From: Nitrospirota bacterium
GTDB lineage: Bacteria > Nitrospirota > CAKKRA01 > 9FT-COMBO-42-15
Reading direction: 5' to 3'
Assembly (NCBI GenBank): GCA_023248415.1
Contig: JAHFEP010000108.1
Coordinates: forward strand, 1 to 9,163
DNA: 9,163 nt
Below the pieces are notes generated by a model. The model saw nothing but the letters and a program-made list of their open reading frames with translations. It was not told where the DNA came from and ran no database searches. The position numbers and the translations under genes are program-made. This document shows positions 6,974-9,163 of this stretch, in pieces (position 1 is the first letter of the stretch; each line of letters begins with the position of its first letter).

Positions 6974-7056
6974 ATTAAAAATCCTCTTCCCCTGACTTTT
7001 CCCTCTCCAATGGCCTTCCTCACTCACGGTCAGGACGGTTTGTCATGTTTACGCCA

Positions 7057-7065
7057 ATTATAACA
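7057..7065 (-). promoter_or_regulatory. extended -10 promoter of the exporter operon
   Basis: The minus strand reads TGT TATAAT (rc of 7057-7065), a perfect -10 with the TGn extension. No good -35 lies 16-18 bases upstream, as is common for extended -10 promoters. The implied leader to the ATPase ATG is about 75 bases. Confidence 0.45.
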
Positions 7066-7180
7066 TACAAGAAGGAGTTAGAGGGGGAATAAAGGAACTT
7101 CCACCCTTGGAAACAGATTTATAGCATAGAATATCCTAAGCGCCCAAAAACTTATACTTCAAGACACAACCCACTTGCCT

Positions 7181-7197
7181 TGTGTATTGGATACACA
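7181..7197. repeat. perfect inverted repeat upstream of the second PIN toxin (possible operator)
   Basis: TGTGTAT (7181-7187), TGG, ATACACA (7191-7197) form a perfect 7+7 palindrome ending 12 bases before the predicted -35 of the toxin operon. It could be a regulatory site. A run of TTTTCTTCTTTT follows it after four bases, so a weak plus-strand terminator is an alternative, though no plus-strand gene ends near it. Confidence 0.35.
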
Positions 7198-7209
7198 CAG
7201 CTTTTCTTC

Positions 7210-7238
7210 TTTTCATATCGTTAACTATATGGTAAACT
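7210..7238 (+). promoter_or_regulatory. promoter giving a nearly leaderless toxin mRNA
   Basis: TTTTCA (7210-7215), a 17-base spacer and TAAACT (7233-7238) preceded by TGG fit an extended -10 promoter. Transcription would begin near 7245, only about 3-5 bases before the ATG at 7249. This agrees with the absence of any Shine-Dalgarno before the toxin. The start site itself is inferred. Confidence 0.4.
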
Positions 7239-7248
7239 AATAATAATT

Positions 7249-7692
7249 ATGAAGATTTATCTTGATAATTGTATTTATAATAGGCCATTTGATTATCAAG
7301 GACAGGAAAGAATAGCTTTAGAGACAAACGCTTTTATCTATATTTTGGAAAATATAGAAAAAGGCTTTTATACAGTTGTTATTTCAGAAGCATCGGTATA
7401 CGAAAATAATAAGAGCTTAGATGAACAGAGAAAAATTCGGGTAGCCTCATATTTTCAATTAGCTAAAGAATTTGTAGTATCTGATGGTTCAGATATTGAA
7501 AGGGTAAAATCTCTTAAAGGACTCGGTTTTTCTGATATTGATGCCCTGCACATTGTATTAGCTGAAAAGTCAAAGGCCGATTATTTTATTACCTGTGACG
7601 ATGGCATAATCAGTCTTTATAAGAAAAATAGAGATTTGATAAAAACAAAAATTATAGGTTTAATAGAATTTATTGGATTGGAGGTAAAATAA
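7249..7692 (+). CDS. PIN-domain toxin of a toxin-first toxin-antitoxin pair
   Basis: This 147-residue protein opens KIYLDNCIYNRPFDYQGQERI, a signature I associate with a PIN-domain family widespread in mobile and chromosomal toxin-antitoxin loci. Likely metal ligands are D6, E47 or E52 (VISEASVYE), D96/D98 in GFSDIDALHIVLAE and D117/D118 in FITCDD, which together match a PIN ribonuclease active site. No Shine-Dalgarno precedes the ATG, and the promoter is so close that the mRNA may be leaderless. A small protein follows after one base with a strong ribosome site located within the end of this gene. The toxin-first order is opposite to the other PIN locus in this window. The RNA target is unknown. 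Confidence 0.8.
   Translation: MKIYLDNCIYNRPFDYQGQERIALETNAFIYILENIEKGFYTVVISEASVYENNKSLDEQRKIRVASYFQLAKEFVVSDGSDIERVKSLKGLGFSDIDALHIVLAEKSKADYFITCDDGIISLYKKNRDLIKTKIIGLIEFIGLEVK
7680..7684 (+). promoter_or_regulatory. strong Shine-Dalgarno of the antitoxin-like gene
   Basis: GGAGG at 7680-7684 lies inside the last codons of the toxin gene, 9 bases before the ATG at 7694. The toxin lacks any such site, so the downstream protein is probably made in excess, as needed for an antitoxin. Confidence 0.65.
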
Positions 7693-7693
7693 G

Positions 7694-7903
7694 ATGGGAA
7701 CGACTCTGCCAGAAATCAAGACTAAGGGATGGTTGGCATTGGTAAAGGAGCTGGGGTATGCAGGAGCCACCAAGTTTATTCTTCTTTATGAAACAGGTCA
7801 AGGGGACTATACTAAAGAGCGAAAAGAGTTATTTAAAGATATTACGATTGAAGAAATAATTAAAGAGATAAAAGCAGGCAAAAAAGGCAATAGGCAAGCC
7901 TGA
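7694..7903 (+). CDS. small antitoxin-like protein paired with the PIN toxin
   Basis: This 69-residue protein has the pattern EIKTKGWLALVKELGYAGATKFILLYETGQGDYTKER, with a helical N-terminal half and a charged helical tail (TIEEIIKEIKAGKKG). Proteins of this look follow NRPFD-type PIN genes in many genomes, which supports an antitoxin role, although no DNA-binding fold can be recognised. Its start is one base after the toxin stop, with GGAGG nine bases upstream. The attC-like structure begins 15 bp after its stop. Function is inferred from position, size and resemblance. Confidence 0.68.
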   Translation: MGTTLPEIKTKGWLALVKELGYAGATKFILLYETGQGDYTKERKELFKDITIEEIIKEIKAGKKGNRQA

Positions 7904-7918
7904 CTATAATCTATTATC

Positions 7919-7982
7919 CTATAATGCCTGCGTCAGCGGGATGCCCGTTTTATGGCCGAGCCACTGGACGCAGTTGTTAGGC
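7919..7982 (-). other. attC-like integron recombination site (degenerate R' box)
   Basis: Read on the minus strand: R'' GCCTAAC (7976-7982, fits RYYYAAC), spacer AACT, L'' GCGTCCAG (7964-7971), a 27-base central region, L' CTGACGC (7930-7936), spacer AGGC, and an R' position ATTATAG (7919-7925) where GTTRRRY is expected. L'' pairs fully with L' except for one extra C in L'', the same place as the extrahelical base in the Vibrio VCR attC (GCCTCAAG against CTTAGGC). The central region contains a small CGGG-ATG-CCCG hairpin (7937-7947). R'' holds the stop codon of the ORF at 7977-8237, as in gene cassettes. The G-to-A change at the R' crossover base suggests an inactive or decayed site. The CGGG/CCCG hairpin plus TTTT might also end plus-strand transcription. 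Confidence 0.6.
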
Positions 7983-8237
7983 TTTTTTAATTTTTCCGTC
8001 CTCGGCCCATTTCCTGACGAGTTCCTTTGCAACTTCAACCGCTTCAACACTGTAGGTTTCGCAGGCTTCTTTCACTGCTGGCGATATTTGATATGCCACA
8101 AGGAGAGCCCTACTATCCCCGGCGGACCGCTTATGCGTGACCTCTAACATATACCTGTATTTGATAGCCTGAAGCATTCCAGCAAGATTAGTTCCTTGCT
8201 CATAACTAAGTATAGCGGAATTGCAAGCAGGCTGCAA
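7977..8237 (-). CDS. cassette-like hypothetical ORF, possibly a truncated nuclease C-terminus
   Basis: This 86-codon frame has ATG at 8237 as its first start, but ATG at 8177 (MLQAIKYRYM) lies downstream of the predicted promoter and may be the true one, giving 66 residues. The segment LQAIKYRY...RALLVAYQISPAVKEACETYSVEAVEV (about 22-69) recalls the end of PD-(D/E)XK nucleases of NucS/DUF91 type, where a Q-x-x-x-Y helix is followed by a strand ending LVA and an alpha/beta tail; no catalytic D...ExK is present. It may therefore be a 5'-truncated remnant, or a small cassette gene of unknown role. Its stop TAA sits inside the GCCTAAC box of the attC-like site. It lies 10 bp downstream of hxlR on the same strand. 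Confidence 0.5.
   Translation of the reverse strand: MQPACNSAILSYEQGTNLAGMLQAIKYRYMLEVTHKRSAGDSRALLVAYQISPAVKEACETYSVEAVEVAKELVRKWAEDGKIKKA
8209..8237 (-). promoter_or_regulatory. candidate promoter within the cassette-like ORF
   Basis: On the minus strand TTGCAG (8232-8237), a 17-base spacer and TATACT (8209-8214) fit sigma70 well. A start near 8202 would favour the ATG at 8177 over the one at 8237. A 6+6 inverted repeat (ATTGCA at 8220-8225, TGCAAT at 8233-8238) overlaps the -35. Confidence 0.4.
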
Positions 8238-8247
8238 TCCTTTTTCA

Positions 8248-8556
8248 TTACTTCTTATCGTTCTTTTCTCCCCATCTCCTCATACTTTCAATAATTGCAC
8301 CAAGGCTCTTTCCCCTTTTAGTCAGGGCGTATTCTACACGAGGCGGAACCTCTGGAAATACCTTTCTTGCAACTATACCCTCTTTCTCCAGATATCTCAA
8401 CCTGCCTGATAAAGTCTTTGGACTGACGCCGATGAGAGACTTCCTTAATTCGCCAAACCTCTTTGTGCCTGTAAAAAGGTCTCTCAATATCAGTATTGTC
8501 CATTTTCCACCGATAATCTTTATTGCCTTTTCAACAGGGCAACATCCATGCTTCAT
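8248..8556 (-). CDS. HxlR-family winged-helix transcriptional regulator
   Basis: This 102-residue protein matches the HxlR family: CPVEKAIKIIGGKWTILILRDL (residues 6-27), GTKRFGELRKSLIGVSPKTLSGRLRYLEKEGIV (30-62, recognition helix within the SPKTLSGRL part) and the wing VPPRVEYALTKRGKSL (70-85). It has Cys5-Cys6 at the N-terminus; Cys6-Pro aligns with the redox-sensing Cys6 of Bacillus subtilis YodB, a repressor of the nitroreductase YodC and azoreductase. ATG at 8556 is chosen for GGAGG six bases upstream; the frame extends to 8646 but that part covers the promoter region. It is divergent from a nitroreductase and probably represses it and itself through the AAAGTATACT boxes, with relief by electrophiles or oxidants. 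Confidence 0.9.
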   Translation of the reverse strand: MKHGCCPVEKAIKIIGGKWTILILRDLFTGTKRFGELRKSLIGVSPKTLSGRLRYLEKEGIVARKVFPEVPPRVEYALTKRGKSLGAIIESMRRWGEKNDKK

Positions 8557-8570
8557 AATAAACCTCCAAT

Positions 8571-8624
8571 AGTATACTTTTTGAAACTGTATAACTAAAA
8601 TGTAACTACTTGACAAAGTATACT
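8571..8624. promoter_or_regulatory. pair of mirror-image HxlR operator candidates
   Basis: AGTATACTTT at 8571-8580 and AAAGTATACT at 8615-8624 are exact inverted copies, and each contains the 8-base palindrome AGTATACT. The centres of the two 8-base palindromes (8571-8578 and 8617-8624) are 46 bp apart. One lies in the spacer of the nitroreductase promoter, the other at the start of the hxlR transcript, so a dimer at each could silence both genes. Confidence 0.5.
8588..8616 (-). promoter_or_regulatory. hxlR promoter
   Basis: On the minus strand TTGTCA (8611-8616), 17 bases and TATACA (8588-8593) give a good sigma70 match. Its -35 overlaps that of the divergent nitroreductase promoter. The leader to the ATG at 8556 would be about 25 bases. 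Confidence 0.5.
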
Positions 8625-8639
8625 GTAACCTGATATTGT
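8610..8639 (+). promoter_or_regulatory. nitroreductase promoter
   Basis: TTGACA (8610-8615) is a perfect -35, followed after 18 bases by TATTGT (8634-8639) with a TGA extension at 8631-8633. The operator-like AAAGTATACT occupies the spacer. The leader to the ATG at 8679 would be about 33 bases. Confidence 0.55.
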
Positions 8640-8678
8640 GTGTCAAGATTTATTAATAAAAGGAAACAGGAGGCGCTT

Positions 8679-9163
8679 ATGGAACTCTTAGAAGCTATTA
8701 AAACAAGGAGAAGTGTAAGAAGGTTCGCTGACAAACCAGTGGAAGAGGCAAAACTAAAGAAAATACTTGAGGCAGTTCAGCAGTCTCCGTCTTGGGCAAA
8801 TCTCCAATGCTGGAGATTTATTGTTGTTAAGGACAAAAAGAGCAGGGAAAAGCTCAGCGAGTTGTCCTATGTTGAGTCCTTTTTTGCGCCATTGGGCTAC
8901 AAGTCCAATCCTTCAAGAAAAGGCATTGCAGAGGCGCCTGTTGCTATTGTTGCGTGTGCTGACCCTGCACAGTCTGGCACGCTCTGGAATCAGAATTATT
9001 ACCTGACAGATATTGGAATTGCATCGCAGAACCTGATGCTTGCAGCCCATAGCCTCGGACTCGGCACTGTTTTTGTAGGGGTATTTGACGAGGAAAAGAT
9101 TAGGAGTCTACTCAATATCCCGTCTAATATACGGGTTGTCGGTATTTTTCCAATTGGCTATCC
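8679..9163 (+). CDS. nitroreductase family FMN-dependent oxidoreductase (3' end outside window)
   Basis: The plus-strand frame from ATG at 8679 (AGGAGG five bases upstream) stays open for 161 codons to the window edge. KTRRSVRRFADKPV (residues 8-21) is the FMN-phosphate-binding start of the nitroreductase family, SPSWANLQCWRFIVV (37-51) is the conserved second element, and ASQNLMLAAHSLGLGTVFVG (115-134) and VVGIFPIGY (153-161) are the dimer and FMN-binding core. Such proteins reduce nitro groups, quinones or related electrophiles with NAD(P)H, usually as homodimers in the cytoplasm. Family length is about 170-200 residues, so only a short tail is missing. The divergent HxlR regulator is the probable repressor. 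The natural substrate cannot be told. Confidence 0.9.
   Translation, partial: MELLEAIKTRRSVRRFADKPVEEAKLKKILEAVQQSPSWANLQCWRFIVVKDKKSREKLSELSYVESFFAPLGYKSNPSRKGIAEAPVAIVACADPAQSGTLWNQNYYLTDIGIASQNLMLAAHSLGLGTVFVGVFDEEKIRSLLNIPSNIRVVGIFPIGY

Noticed and set aside
7181..7209. TGTGTAT/ATACACA hairpin plus T-rich tract as a terminator
   Set aside because: No plus-strand gene ends upstream and the T-tract is interrupted by C, so an operator is at least as likely; kept only as a low-confidence repeat.
7919..7982. attC read on the plus strand, making the PIN toxin-antitoxin pair the cassette cargo
   Set aside because: The extra C lies in the L box next to GTTAGGC, which fixes L'' and orientation on the minus strand. 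The plus-strand reading would put the extrahelical base in the wrong arm, and no GTTRRRY box was found before 7249.
8144..8248. 34-codon minus-strand ORF overlapping the hxlR stop (TAATG)
   Set aside because: There is no clear Shine-Dalgarno, the composition is not protein-like in pattern, and the other frame through the same DNA has a better family-like signal.

Overview
The window looks like a piece of a chromosome from an AT-leaning, Gram-negative-type bacterium. A periplasmic adaptor (HlyD type) fits an envelope with two membranes. A palindromic insert coding for PPFTKGGQGG and a GATTACA-rich intergenic palindrome are reminiscent of repeats I associate with Nitrospirota and Desulfobacterota environmental genomes, but that link is from memory and cannot be tested here. 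The window holds compact metabolic operons interrupted by accessory modules (two toxin-antitoxin loci and an integron-cassette-like remnant).

Layout. (1) 1-1559, minus strand: a three-gene operon of a class I SAM methyltransferase, a PNPOx-like flavin-split-barrel protein and a second, window-truncated methyltransferase with an unusual motif I. A good sigma70-type promoter lies at 1623-1652. The PNPOx-like gene carries an in-frame 48-bp palindrome. (2) 1655-1793: a hairpin, a nested GATTACA palindrome and a perfect 9+9 palindrome that covers the -10 of the next operon. (3) 1805-2606, plus strand: a PIN-type toxin (DUF3368-like) preceded by an antitoxin that looks like an RHH domain joined to a UPF0175-like domain. 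(4) 2669-6973, minus strand: a tripartite ABC exporter operon in the order ATPase, duplicated FtsX-type permease, HlyD/MacA-like adaptor, with an extended -10 promoter at about 7057-7065. (5) 7249-7903, plus strand: a second PIN-domain toxin followed by a small antitoxin-like protein. The toxin has no Shine-Dalgarno and its predicted transcript is nearly leaderless; the partner has a strong GGAGG. (6) 7919-8237, minus strand: a short ORF whose stop codon lies inside a GCCTAAC box that opens an attC-like structure, resembling an integron gene cassette. (7) 8248-9163: an HxlR-family regulator with an N-terminal Cys-Cys, divergent from a nitroreductase that runs off the window. Their promoters share one -35 region and are bracketed by mirror-image AAAGTATACT boxes.

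How the parts work together. The exporter is self-contained apart from an outer-membrane channel, which is not in the window. HxlR plus nitroreductase resembles the redox/electrophile-sensing YodB-YodC pair of Bacillus subtilis. The most notable signal is the attC-like site at 7919-7982: its two L boxes pair with a single extrahelical C at the position known from canonical attC sites, and it abuts a toxin-antitoxin module, a class of cargo common in chromosomal integrons. No integrase gene is visible.
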